64,000 nt of DNA from Gallionellaceae bacterium. Lineage in GTDB: Bacteria > Pseudomonadota > Gammaproteobacteria > Burkholderiales > Gallionellaceae. Positions within the stretch are counted from its first letter, which is position 1. Each line of letters starts with the position of its first letter. Below are positions 1-8,050 of the stretch, in pieces. A program made the position numbers and the translations under genes. The notes beneath the pieces were generated by a model, which did not search any database, was not told where the DNA came from, and worked only from the letters and a program-made list of their open reading frames with translations. The DNA lies in NCBI GenBank assembly GCA_019753125.1, contig JAIELH010000001.1:43799-107798 (forward strand), read 5' to 3'.

Positions 1-2040
1 CAACTTGATTTCATCCTGCATTGCCTTATCCACTTCGCCAACCAGCCCAATCGGTTCATAAATTGCGATGGGCTTATCCTTGCCCTTTACACGCACATGG
101 TCAAGTTCGCGATAAACAAAATCCGTGACTGCGTTCCGGGTGTTTTCACCGACAACAACACCTACGCCATATTGTTTTGTGATGCCTTCCAGACGGGAAG
201 CCAGGTTCACCTCGTCACCCATCACCGTGTAGGCGACACGCACTTCCGAACCCATGTTACCGACACTGACGCGCCCGGTATTGATCCCCACACCGATATG
301 TATTTCCGGCCAGCCGCGTTCCTTGAAGTGCGGCTGCAAGGCTTTCAAAGTCTGCTGCATCTCGATACCTGCGAGTATCGCGTTGCGTGCATGCGCCGCA
401 TCCGGCAGGGGCGCTCCCCAGAACGCCATGATGCAGTCGCCCATGTACTTGTCTATCGTGCCGCGATGTTTGTAAACAACACGCGACAAGGGCGTCAGGA
501 ACTCGTTCATCAGCAACGTCAATTCTTTCGGCTCCAGCCCCTCCGAGATAGAGGTAAAACCGCGCACATCGGAAAACAGGATGGTCATCTCGCGGCTTTC
601 ACCTTCCATGGACACGCTTTCCGGATGCTCCGCCATTTCTTCTACCAGTTCGCTCGGAACATACTGGCCAAATAATCCGGTAATCTGGCGTTTGGTGCGC
701 GATTCGACAAAGTAGCCGTAAGACATGTTCAGCGCAAACAACAGGGCGATCATCACCAAACTGTTTGCTACCGGCATCAACAGATTGCCATAGTGCCAAA
801 TAGCCAGGCTCAACCCCTGCGTGACCGCAAGTAAAAACACCGAGACCAGCATTCCTCTGGTTGCGCCCAACCCCGGCAATAAAAAACTCAAGCCAATGCC
901 GGTCAGCAACAGCCAAACCACCTCGGCGCCCAGCATATAGGCAGGGTACTCTTTCAAATTCTGGTCAAGGATGCCGGATATCATGTTGGCGTGCACCTCC
1001 ACTCCCGGGTAAACCTCGGACACCGGGGTAGGCCTCATATCCAGCAGCCCCGGCGCGGTCGTTCCTACCAGCACGATCTTGCCCTTGAGCTGATCAACTT
1101 CGACACGGTCATGCAGCACATCCGCAGCCGAAACATAACGGTAACTTCCTTGCCTGCCACGATAGGGCACAAAAGCAGCCACATCGCTATCCACAGGGAT
1201 TTTCAACTTGCCGGCGGCCGTATCCAGTTGCAGCCACTCCAGCCCCGCATACCCGCCGGCATTTTCTCCAGCAAAACCGGGCAATATTTTGGGTTGGCCG
1301 AGCAGGGCGCGCACCATTGCCAACGACAGCGATTCGTAATAGGCGCCCTTATATTCCGCCAGCATCGGCACCCGGCGTACTACGCCATCGACATCCACCA
1401 TCGGGTTGAAGTGCCCGGCTGATGCAGCGGATTTTTGCAACTCCGGCAGATTGGCGCCATAGCCATTCCATGATGTGAATGTTATCGGGCGGCCCTTGAA
1501 CGAACCCGCCGGGAAAGCAGGTTCGGGAAGCGCTCCAGAAACGTTATTGCCTTTCTGGTTGGCCGTCAGGTAATAACCCAACACCACATTGCGATCCTTG
1601 ATCTTGCTGGCGAACAGATTGTCATATTCAAGTTGCGGCTGGATCTGCGCCAATGTCGCCTGGAATTGGGCATCGCCCTTGAGCTGGTGTTGTCCGATTT
1701 TTTGTAATACCTTGAGTCCCGAACTCTCGTCTTTTTCGGCGAACACGATATCGAAACCAACCACCGCAATGCCGTACTTGTCGAACAGCTTATCCATCAG
1801 CAGCGCAAGCCGATCACGGCTCCACGGCCAGCGGCCTTCTTCCTTGAGGCTTTTCTCGTCTATATCGATTATGGCAATGCGGTCATCCACGGTGCGCGGC
1901 ATGGTCAACCGCAAGCAATAATCGTACAGAGTGTAAGATAGCCTTTCGAAGATGCCCAGCTTGTAGAAATTGGCTGCGCTGCCTGCGAAAATCAAGACTA
2001 TCAGCAGCCCCAGCCCGATCAGGGTCGCGTGTTTCTTCAC
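1..2040 (-). CDS. CHASE2-domain class III adenylate cyclase (3' end outside window)
   Basis: Membrane-bound sensor that would make cAMP from ATP. The visible 680 codons read: signal-anchor helix (about 7-23), extracytoplasmic CHASE2 domain (about 30-340), three membrane helices (about 371-387, 397-415, 420-438), then a cytoplasmic cyclase domain from about 480. The cyclase carries REMTILFSDVRGFTSISE with metal-binding Asp491, then DKYMGD with Lys531 and the second metal Asp535; the Lys is typical of ATP-specific enzymes. The start is GTG at 2040, preceded by AAGGGG six bases upstream and followed at once by the hydrophobic anchor. It is the last visible gene of an operon with an FHA protein, a PP2C phosphatase and a CHASE2 kinase, so its activity may be tied to phospho-signalling (inference). 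The ligand of CHASE2 is unknown. The C-terminus is cut by the window edge. Confidence 0.9.
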   Translation of the reverse strand, partial: MKKHATLIGLGLLIVLIFAGSAANFYKLGIFERLSYTLYDYCLRLTMPRTVDDRIAIIDIDEKSLKEEGRWPWSRDRLALLMDKLFDKYGIAVVGFDIVFAEKDESSGLKVLQKIGQHQLKGDAQFQATLAQIQPQLEYDNLFASKIKDRNVVLGYYLTANQKGNNVSGALPEPAFPAGSFKGRPITFTSWNGYGANLPELQKSAASAGHFNPMVDVDGVVRRVPMLAEYKGAYYESLSLAMVRALLGQPKILPGFAGENAGGYAGLEWLQLDTAAGKLKIPVDSDVAAFVPYRGRQGSYRYVSAADVLHDRVEVDQLKGKIVLVGTTAPGLLDMRPTPVSEVYPGVEVHANMISGILDQNLKEYPAYMLGAEVVWLLLTGIGLSFLLPGLGATRGMLVSVFLLAVTQGLSLAIWHYGNLLMPVANSLVMIALLFALNMSYGYFVESRTKRQITGLFGQYVPSELVEEMAEHPESVSMEGESREMTILFSDVRGFTSISEGLEPKELTLLMNEFLTPLSRVVYKHRGTIDKYMGDCIMAFWGAPLPDAAHARNAILAGIEMQQTLKALQPHFKERGWPEIHIGVGINTGRVSVGNMGSEVRVAYTVMGDEVNLASRLEGITKQYGVGVVVGENTRNAVTDFVYRELDHVRVKGKDKPIAIYEPIGLVGEVDKAMQDEIKL

Positions 2041-2082
2041 ACTACACCCCTTGGCGGGCAACCAATAACAGATGACACAAAT

Positions 2083-2120
2083 CAGTCTTCTGTCTTCCGC
2101 CTTCTGTCTTCCGTCTTTCG
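2083..2120. repeat. One-armed TCTTCTGTC word repeat
   Basis: The junction between the FHA gene and the cyclase gene holds two close copies of CTTCTGTCTTCCG in tandem. The same word family (GACAGA/TCTGTC) forms a two-armed hairpin between rpoB and rpoC and occurs once more before rplJ. A convincing complementary arm is not seen here. Confidence 0.45.
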
Positions 2121-2127
2121 CCCACCG

Positions 2128-2934
2128 TTACTCCTTGAAATAAAACTCCATTTTGATGCCAGCCAATTCAATGACATCATGATCATTCAATTGGTACGGC
2201 TGATCGCCCAGCGTCTGGCCGTTCACCATCGGGTGATGCACTCCTTCGACATGGGTAATGAAGAAACCATGCGGGCGACGGGTCAGCACAGCAACCTGTA
2301 CGCCTGGCTTTCCCAATGTTGTGAGATTTTTCACCAATTCGAGTTCTTTGCCGGCATTGGGCCCAGTCAATATCTGCACCGCTGCGATATGCTGCGCCGC
2401 GGCCGGAGCAACGGCTGGCGCGGCAGCCGCTGTTGGCTGTGCGGCTGGTTGAGTGGCTGGCTGATGCGCGCCAAATTTACCAGTTTCCTCTGCCAGTTCT
2501 TCTGCCACCTTGGCATTCAAATTGGTTTGTGTTTTTGAAAATCCACTGACCTCGGCAGGCTTATCCATACTCTGAGCGGCCTGCCTGGGCGGTACACGTA
2601 GCACCATGGTTTTTTCGAAATCGGCCGCATTGGTCTGGCTGACCTGGTCATTAATGTATTTCAGCTTGTACTTGCCGATTTCGATCAAATCGTTATTTTG
2701 CAGAAAATGTTTTTTGACCGGCGTCCCATTGACCTCCAGCCCATTGGTGCTGTCCAGGTCTTCGAGAAACGAGTCATGCAGGATAGTGACGACCGCTGCA
2801 TGCTCGCCGCTTATCGCCAGATTATCGATAACAATATCGTTATGCGCCTTGCGGCCGATGGTGATACGCTCCTTGCTCAACGGATATTCCTTGATCACCA
2901 CTCCATCCATGCTGAGTATCAATTTTGCAGCCAT
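2128..2934 (-). CDS. FHA-domain phosphothreonine-binding protein
   Basis: Soluble adaptor of 268 residues. Residues 1-95 are a canonical forkhead-associated domain with Arg28 (ITIGR), Ser42 (ISGEH) and Asn64 (STNG), the residues that hold a phosphothreonine peptide. A linker follows with EKTMVLR (Thr109) and an Ala/Pro/Gln-rich stretch (about 155-180). The C-terminal 85 residues look like a second, divergent FHA fold (TTLGKPG, MVNGQTLG) without the binding Arg. The start ATG has GGAGGG eight bases upstream. The gene lies 36 bp after the PP2C phosphatase and 87 bp before the CHASE2 cyclase, which suggests it links the kinase to a downstream output such as the cyclase. That link is inference; the domain call is firm. 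Confidence 0.9.
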   Translation of the reverse strand: MAAKLILSMDGVVIKEYPLSKERITIGRKAHNDIVIDNLAISGEHAAVVTILHDSFLEDLDSTNGLEVNGTPVKKHFLQNNDLIEIGKYKLKYINDQVSQTNAADFEKTMVLRVPPRQAAQSMDKPAEVSGFSKTQTNLNAKVAEELAEETGKFGAHQPATQPAAQPTAAAAPAVAPAAAQHIAAVQILTGPNAGKELELVKNLTTLGKPGVQVAVLTRRPHGFFITHVEGVHHPMVNGQTLGDQPYQLNDHDVIELAGIKMEFYFKE

Positions 2935-2970
2935 AGTCGCGCCCCTCCAATACCAAATTTCTTAAGTCAG

Positions 2971-3861
2971 TTATTTTTTGAGCCAGTCGAGTAATTTTGT
3001 TAACCAGCCACGCGGCACAGCAAACTCACCCTTTACCTTTACCAGTATCACCGAAACATTGTCGCGACCGCCATTGTCGTTTGCCATCTGGATCAATTGT
3101 TCTGCGGCAAGCGGCAAATTGCCCTGCATCGCATAAAGTGCGCTCTGAATATCCTCGTCTTCCACCATATCGTTCAGCCCATCCGAGCACAGCAGGTAAA
3201 TATCGCCCGGCAGCACATCATGCACATGGATTTCCGGTGTTGTTTCGGCTTCAATCCCGACCGCGCGCGTTACCAGATTCTTGTTTTTGGACAGACGCGC
3301 ATCTTCAACACTGATCATTCCGCTATCGATCTGCTCCTGCAACAACGAATGATCACGGGTAATCGTTTCCAGCTTCTCGCCACGCAACCGGTACATGCGC
3401 GAATCGCCAATATGTCCAACCACAACGCGATTATCATAAAACAGCGCAGCAACAATAGTCGTGCCCATCCCGGCATATTGCGGCTGGCTCTGCGCAGCCT
3501 GAAAAATCGAGGAGTTTGCCTTCTGGATGTTGTCGCGCAGCAACAACACGCCCAATTCATCACCGGCAACCGCCCGGTGCTTTTTTTTCCCCAAAAAGGC
3601 CGGGTCTGTTTCTTCCCCTTTTCCAGGGCAAAGGCATACATAGTCTGTCGGGTTGGCATTCCGCAGGCTTTGTGTGATTTCCGTTATAACCACCGAAGCG
3701 GCGATGCCGCTTGCCACTTCACCGGCGTTGTAACCGCCCATGCCGTCTGCCAGGACGACCAGGCCACAATTTTGCTCATATGCGACACTATCCTCGTTGT
3801 GCGAACGCACCATACCTGGATCGGTCTGGCTGACTATCTCAAGCGCATCACTTATTTTCAT
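2971..3861 (-). CDS. PP2C-family Ser/Thr protein phosphatase
   Basis: Cytoplasmic metal-dependent phosphatase (296 residues) that would reverse the action of the neighbouring kinase. Visible motifs: RSHNEDS (20-25), ADGMGG with metal Asp39, GHIGDSRMYRLR (149-160), CSDGLNDMV with Asp227 and GGRDNVS with Asp267. This is the bacterial Stp/PppA-type arrangement. Residues of about 71-105, between the first helix and the RDNIQKAN helix, form an extra low-similarity insert containing an eight-adenine run (coding FLGKKKHR). The start ATG has AGGGG eight bases upstream. It lies 31 bp after the kinase gene. Function is sure at family level; targets are unknown but the kinase and FHA protein are the obvious candidates. 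Confidence 0.92.
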   Translation of the reverse strand: MKISDALEIVSQTDPGMVRSHNEDSVAYEQNCGLVVLADGMGGYNAGEVASGIAASVVITEITQSLRNANPTDYVCLCPGKGEETDPAFLGKKKHRAVAGDELGVLLLRDNIQKANSSIFQAAQSQPQYAGMGTTIVAALFYDNRVVVGHIGDSRMYRLRGEKLETITRDHSLLQEQIDSGMISVEDARLSKNKNLVTRAVGIEAETTPEIHVHDVLPGDIYLLCSDGLNDMVEDEDIQSALYAMQGNLPLAAEQLIQMANDNGGRDNVSVILVKVKGEFAVPRGWLTKLLDWLKK

Positions 3862-3892
3862 AATCTACCCCTGCAAACTGGCTGCGCAAGAG

Positions 3893-6460
3893 TTACCGTT
3901 TAGCGGCAACATTATTTGGCGTGCTCATTGCGAGTGCCGCACATTGGCGCAATGCTTCGGCCATCTCCGCACCATTGGCATAACGATCCGCCTCCAGCTT
4001 GGCCAATGACTTGTTAATGATTGCCACCAAGCACGGTGGCAAATCAGGCCTGACACTTAAAATATCGGTATGCGGCTCATTGGCGATACGATACATCAAT
4101 TGCGCCATCGAATCCCCCTCGAATGGGAGCTTACCACAAGCCAGTTGGTACAAACTCACCCCCAGCGAGAACAAATCCGAACTGCCGCCGATCTTCTTGC
4201 CCGCCAGTTGCTCGGGCGACATATAGGATGGCGTTCCCAACACCATGCCGGTTTTTGTCTTGCTCGAATCGGTAATGCGCGCAATGCCAAAGTCGGTCAC
4301 CTTCGGCGTATCTGTATCAGGGTCATACATGATATTGGCCGGTTTGATGTCGCGATGTACGACATTCTGCTTGTGCGCATAATCCAGCGCGTCGGCGACG
4401 CGGGCAACGATGCTCAGCACCTTGGGCAGGGGCAGCAGATTGCCCGGCTTGGTATAAGGCACCATATCCTTGCCTTTGAGAAACTCCATCGCGATGTATG
4501 CCAGATCGTGCTCCTCGCCCGCATCGTAAATCGACACAATGTTCGGATGATTCAGGCGCCCGGCCGTTTCGGCCTCGCGGAAGAAGCGTTCTTTGACATC
4601 CTGCAACTCATCCGCCTCAAACTCCTGAGACAATGCCATGGTCTTGATCGCCACGACGCGGCCGATCTTCGGATCCTTGCCGTAATACACCACGCCCATT
4701 GCACCCTTGCCCAGCTCCTTCTCGATCTCGTAGCGGCCCAGCATCGGTTTGGATACGCCGGCCTTGCCCAGTTGCATCGTGCTGGTATTGGTGCGCCCGC
4801 CCCCGCCGCCCAGAATCACGGTTTCCGACATCTCGCGCGCCTGAGTCAAGCGTTGCGCCAGATCGCGGAACTTGGGATTGAATTCGGCCATGTACTTGAA
4901 TACCGACTCGGCCTTGTTGAACTGCCGCTTGCGCTCGAAGTCCAGCCCCAAGTTGTACAACACCTCCATCAGGCTGTCGTCGATCGGCACCTTGCGGAAC
5001 TTGTCAAACGCGATGTCCAGCTGCCCCTGCCCCTGGAACGCCAGCCCCAGCATACGATTGCTCTCGGCGGATTCGGCATCGGATTTTTGCTTGCCCTTTT
5101 CCGTCATCAGGAAACGCTTGGTGGTCAGCAACAAATGCCCAACCAGCAACAATGCGGCAGGCAGCATCAACTGCAACCACATCGCCTGCGTCGTCATCAA
5201 CACAAAGTGTGCCGCCAGCAGCACCACGAACAATACACCGGTGACTGCCGCCCCGATCGCGGCATTCAGGCGCGGCAGCAACAAAACCAGATACAGCGTA
5301 ATCAGCAGAAATACGCCCAGTCTGGCCATTGGAGCCCAGCCTGGCGAGGCGAAAAAATCGCCTTTCAGGATGCTGGATACCGAATGCGCCAAGGTCAGCA
5401 CCGGAGCCATGCCCGCCGAGATGGGTGTCACTTGCAATGTGCCCACGCCGGCTGCCGATGCACCGATCAACACAATTTTGTCACGGTACTTGTCCGCCGG
5501 AATTTTGCCGGTAAATACATCATAGAAAGAATCCACCGGAAAAGCCGCATGCCCATCCTTGCCCTTGTAGAAATAGGTATGCATCTGCAAGGCCGGATCG
5601 GTGGCGATTCTCTGATTACCCAGTTGCACCCCCTCACCCAGATTGACGTGAATATCATGGGGTTGAAGATTGAGGCTCCTGGCTGCAATCATCAATGACA
5701 ATGAGGGGTAATATTGGTCGTAATAACCAACCACCAGCGGTTCGGTGCGTATCGCGCCATCCACGTCTGGAAAACTGTTCAGGTGGCCAATCGCCAATGC
5801 CTTGTTGCCCAACAACGGGATCGGCGCTAACACGCTCCGCGTCAATAGCGGCAACGTATCGATGCCGCCGGAGGCTTTCACATTCGCCAGATTATTGCGC
5901 AGCACATAATCCGGCAAAGCCTGATCCGGCTTACCCTGCGGCTCGCCCAACTCGAAAAACATCGCCAGCAACGTATTGTTCGACTTGGATATGCTGTCGC
6001 TCAGTTTCTGGTCGTTATCCAGATTTTGCGCCGCTTCGAGCAGCATGGTATTAATTTGCGCCAAATCGGCCTGATAAGCGGGGTCTTGAGTGTCTTTCAG
6101 TGTGGAATTACCGAGCAGCCCGGCAATCTTGTAGATATAACCCAGTCCGGCATCGGCCTGCGGCTCAAAGAAAAAAGCGGTGTGGCCAACTACTTTTGCA
6201 CGGCCCGTCGCCAGAATATCGATCATCCTGGCATGTATCTCGCGCGGCCACGGCCAGCGCCCCAGATTGGCGATACTCTGTTCGTCGATCGTGATTACCG
6301 CAATCTTGTCGCTCGGCGTGCGCGATGAAGCCAGCACACCCAGGTCGTAAGCCTTGCGCTCCAGGCTTTGCATCAGATCGCTGTTCGCCCCCGCAACAAA
6401 TGCCAACGCGACCACCAGCCCGACAAACCAGTCTTTACGCCAGAACGACCACTTGTTCAT
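3893..6460 (-). CDS. CHASE2-domain Ser/Thr protein kinase
   Basis: Membrane sensor kinase of 855 residues. Order: N-terminal anchor (12-25), extracytoplasmic CHASE2 (about 30-370), three membrane helices (379-397, 402-424, 427-447), a TPR-like helical segment (about 466-545), a Gly-rich juxtamembrane loop with TNTSTMQL (Thr561), and a Hanks-type kinase domain (577-840). Kinase residues seen: GKGAMG loop 585-589, Lys606 (VAIK), Glu629, HRD 702-704 with Lys706 and Asn709, DFG 723-725, activation loop TKTGMVLGTPSYMSPE. All catalytic residues are present, so it should be active. CHASE2 presumably reads an outside signal. It is first in an operon with PP2C, FHA and a second CHASE2 protein (adenylate cyclase). 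ATG start with GGGGGTGG just upstream. Confidence 0.93.
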   Translation of the reverse strand: MNKWSFWRKDWFVGLVVALAFVAGANSDLMQSLERKAYDLGVLASSRTPSDKIAVITIDEQSIANLGRWPWPREIHARMIDILATGRAKVVGHTAFFFEPQADAGLGYIYKIAGLLGNSTLKDTQDPAYQADLAQINTMLLEAAQNLDNDQKLSDSISKSNNTLLAMFFELGEPQGKPDQALPDYVLRNNLANVKASGGIDTLPLLTRSVLAPIPLLGNKALAIGHLNSFPDVDGAIRTEPLVVGYYDQYYPSLSLMIAARSLNLQPHDIHVNLGEGVQLGNQRIATDPALQMHTYFYKGKDGHAAFPVDSFYDVFTGKIPADKYRDKIVLIGASAAGVGTLQVTPISAGMAPVLTLAHSVSSILKGDFFASPGWAPMARLGVFLLITLYLVLLLPRLNAAIGAAVTGVLFVVLLAAHFVLMTTQAMWLQLMLPAALLLVGHLLLTTKRFLMTEKGKQKSDAESAESNRMLGLAFQGQGQLDIAFDKFRKVPIDDSLMEVLYNLGLDFERKRQFNKAESVFKYMAEFNPKFRDLAQRLTQAREMSETVILGGGGGRTNTSTMQLGKAGVSKPMLGRYEIEKELGKGAMGVVYYGKDPKIGRVVAIKTMALSQEFEADELQDVKERFFREAETAGRLNHPNIVSIYDAGEEHDLAYIAMEFLKGKDMVPYTKPGNLLPLPKVLSIVARVADALDYAHKQNVVHRDIKPANIMYDPDTDTPKVTDFGIARITDSSKTKTGMVLGTPSYMSPEQLAGKKIGGSSDLFSLGVSLYQLACGKLPFEGDSMAQLMYRIANEPHTDILSVRPDLPPCLVAIINKSLAKLEADRYANGAEMAEALRQCAALAMSTPNNVAAKR

Positions 6461-6819
6461 GCCACCCCCAATTGACTGATCAACGCCCCCAGAACCATTC
6501 TTGGCAGGTTAGCTGCTGGAAATGAATAGCGCCCGGTGAATCTTAAAGTATTTCACAGCAATTCACCACAACCCTGTTGATTTACAGGGCACTTCTAAAA
6601 ATTCAGAGTTCGCCCAAATGCAAGGCGTGGAAAAAATTTCGCCGCGCCGCATATGTTTAATATGTAAGTAAGAAAACGAAGTTTCAGTGCAGGGTAACCT
6701 TTAGGTTGGCCGGAACTAAATTTTTTACACAACGCAGCAGTTGGGATGAAATGTGGATTTTTAGAAATGCCCTACAGAAAATTGTCCAGTGCGGCGCTTC
6801 TGAAGTGTGCGGTGTTTCG
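6461..6819. other. Intergenic region between usp and the kinase operon
   Basis: No gene is seen here. The part next to the kinase (6461-6585) should hold the operon promoter; a weak candidate on the minus strand is TTGTGG - 18 bases - TTTAAG, not strong enough to list as a site. The rest is mostly occupied by the inverted-repeat element at 6586-6773. Confidence 0.6.
6586..6773. repeat. Inverted-repeat element, copy 1 (188 bp)
   Basis: The ends are AGGGCACTTCTAAAAAT and the reverse complement of AGGGCATTTCTAAAAAT (16 of 17 bases match). Inside are CAAGGCGTG, a CGCCGCATATGTTT core and ATATGTAAG. The reverse complement of the region at 59371-59515 shows the same blocks in the same order, so the two are copies of one family. 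This copy carries about 43 extra bases (roughly 6670-6715) with a small AACC TTTA GGTT palindrome. No coding capacity; it resembles a miniature, non-autonomous element. Confidence 0.75.
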
Positions 6820-7245
6820 CTATTTGACCAACAACACCGGACGGCTGGTCAAGTGCAACATCTTGCGCACCACCGAGCCCAGCAGCAAAGTTTGCAAACC
6901 GCCCTGCCCCTGTCTGCCCATGACGATCTGATCGACGGCCTGCTCATCGGCATACTGCGCGATTGCTTCCGCCGGAGTGCCGACGCTGATGTGATAGTGG
7001 TAGGGCAGCGCAGCGGCATCCAGCATTGCGCGCGCCGCCTGCAAAGCGTTCATGCCCTGCTCGCGGTAATAGTCATTGATCGTATCCTGATTGATGAACA
7101 GCTTGACGTTGCCAGCCGCCACATTCCATTGCACATTCAACAGCAACAGTTGTGGCATTTCTTTCAATATCGCAATATTTTTTATGACGTAATCGACGGC
7201 ACGTAGCGCGTTGTCAGAACCATCCACCGGAACCAGTATCTTCAT
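6820..7245 (-). CDS. Universal stress protein (UspA family)
   Basis: Small cytoplasmic protein (141 residues from the chosen start) of the UspA alpha/beta fold. It begins MKILVPVDGS and ends with the ATP-binding pattern GRQG-x9-GS (GRQGQGGLQTLLLGS) followed by RPVLLV, as in ATP-binding members. I chose ATG 7245 because GAGGG lies seven to eight bases upstream and the family normally starts at this MKILVP; an ATG two codons earlier (7251) is too close to the GAGGG. The gene starts 13 bp after the stop of the TerC-family gene, so the two are probably co-transcribed. The specific stress role is unknown. Confidence 0.9.
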   Translation of the reverse strand: MKILVPVDGSDNALRAVDYVIKNIAILKEMPQLLLLNVQWNVAAGNVKLFINQDTINDYYREQGMNALQAARAMLDAAALPYHYHISVGTPAEAIAQYADEQAVDQIVMGRQGQGGLQTLLLGSVVRKMLHLTSRPVLLVK

Positions 7246-7258
7246 CGCCATACCCTCG

Positions 7259-7996
7259 CTATTTATCTTCCGCACCAGCGGATATTTTCTCATCCACCAG
7301 ATCGACCGCCCTGATAGCCACGGCGTTGCGCATCGCCAGCCATCCGCCGATCCCCAGCACCAGTAACGCACATAACACCGGAATCAGCCAATGCAAATAA
7401 TGCCGTGTTTCAAGCAGATTTACGAACAACGCCTCGCCAACCAGCATTTCGCCTGCAACATAACCGAGCAGCACGCCACCGGCATAAATGATGAACGGAA
7501 AGCGATCGATCAATTTCAGCACTAATTGGCTGCTCCAGACAATCAACGGAATGCTGATCAGCAGGCCGAACACCAGCAACGCCACATTGCCCTTGGCCGC
7601 TGCCGCCACGCCCAGCACGTTATCCAGGCTCATCACAAAATCCGCGATGATGATGGTCTTGACCGCGCCAAACAACCTCGTATCCGCCTTGATATCGCTT
7701 GCGCTGTGCTCATCTTCGGGCATCATCAGCTTGATGCCGATCCAGATCAGCAGCAGCGCGCCGACCAGCTTGAGATAAGGCAGCGACAGCAAGCCGACGG
7801 CAAAGAAAGTCAACGCAATGCGCAGGCCGATCGCACCGCCGACACCGAACAGGATGCCCTTGTTGCGCTGTGCCTCCGGCAGGTTGCGGCACGCCAGCGC
7901 GATCACCACCGCATTGTCGCCCGACAATAGCAGATCGATCACGATGATCTTGAACACGTCCATCCAGAACTGAGCAGAGCTCAACATTTCCAGCAC
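7259..7996 (-). CDS. TerC/YjbE-family integral membrane protein
   Basis: Polytopic membrane protein of 245 residues with about seven hydrophobic segments. The two family signatures are LLLSGDNAVVIAL near residue 25 and ADFVMSLDNVLGV near 120; the acidic residues inside these helices are thought to bind metal. Members are linked to tellurite resistance or manganese export, but the substrate here is not known. The start is GTG at 7996, giving MLEMLSSAQFW, which matches the usual N-terminus; an ATG three codons later is the alternative. It precedes the usp gene by 13 bp. No cytoplasmic CBS domains are present, so it is the short form. Confidence 0.87.
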   Translation of the reverse strand: MLEMLSSAQFWMDVFKIIVIDLLLSGDNAVVIALACRNLPEAQRNKGILFGVGGAIGLRIALTFFAVGLLSLPYLKLVGALLLIWIGIKLMMPEDEHSASDIKADTRLFGAVKTIIIADFVMSLDNVLGVAAAAKGNVALLVFGLLISIPLIVWSSQLVLKLIDRFPFIIYAGGVLLGYVAGEMLVGEALFVNLLETRHYLHWLIPVLCALLVLGIGGWLAMRNAVAIRAVDLVDEKISAGAEDK

Positions 7997-8050
7997 AGAA
8001 TTTCTTTCAAGATTGGATAATGAAAAATATCCTCACAGTTCAGCATCCAT

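Noticed and set aside
300..342. Second metal or substrate residue missing in the adenylate cyclase
   Set aside because: On translation both metal Asp residues and the adenine-specific Lys are present, so the visible domain looks active.
6461..6585. Sigma-70 promoter of the kinase operon
   Set aside because: The best pair (TTGTGG-N18-TTTAAG) is too weak to list as a site.
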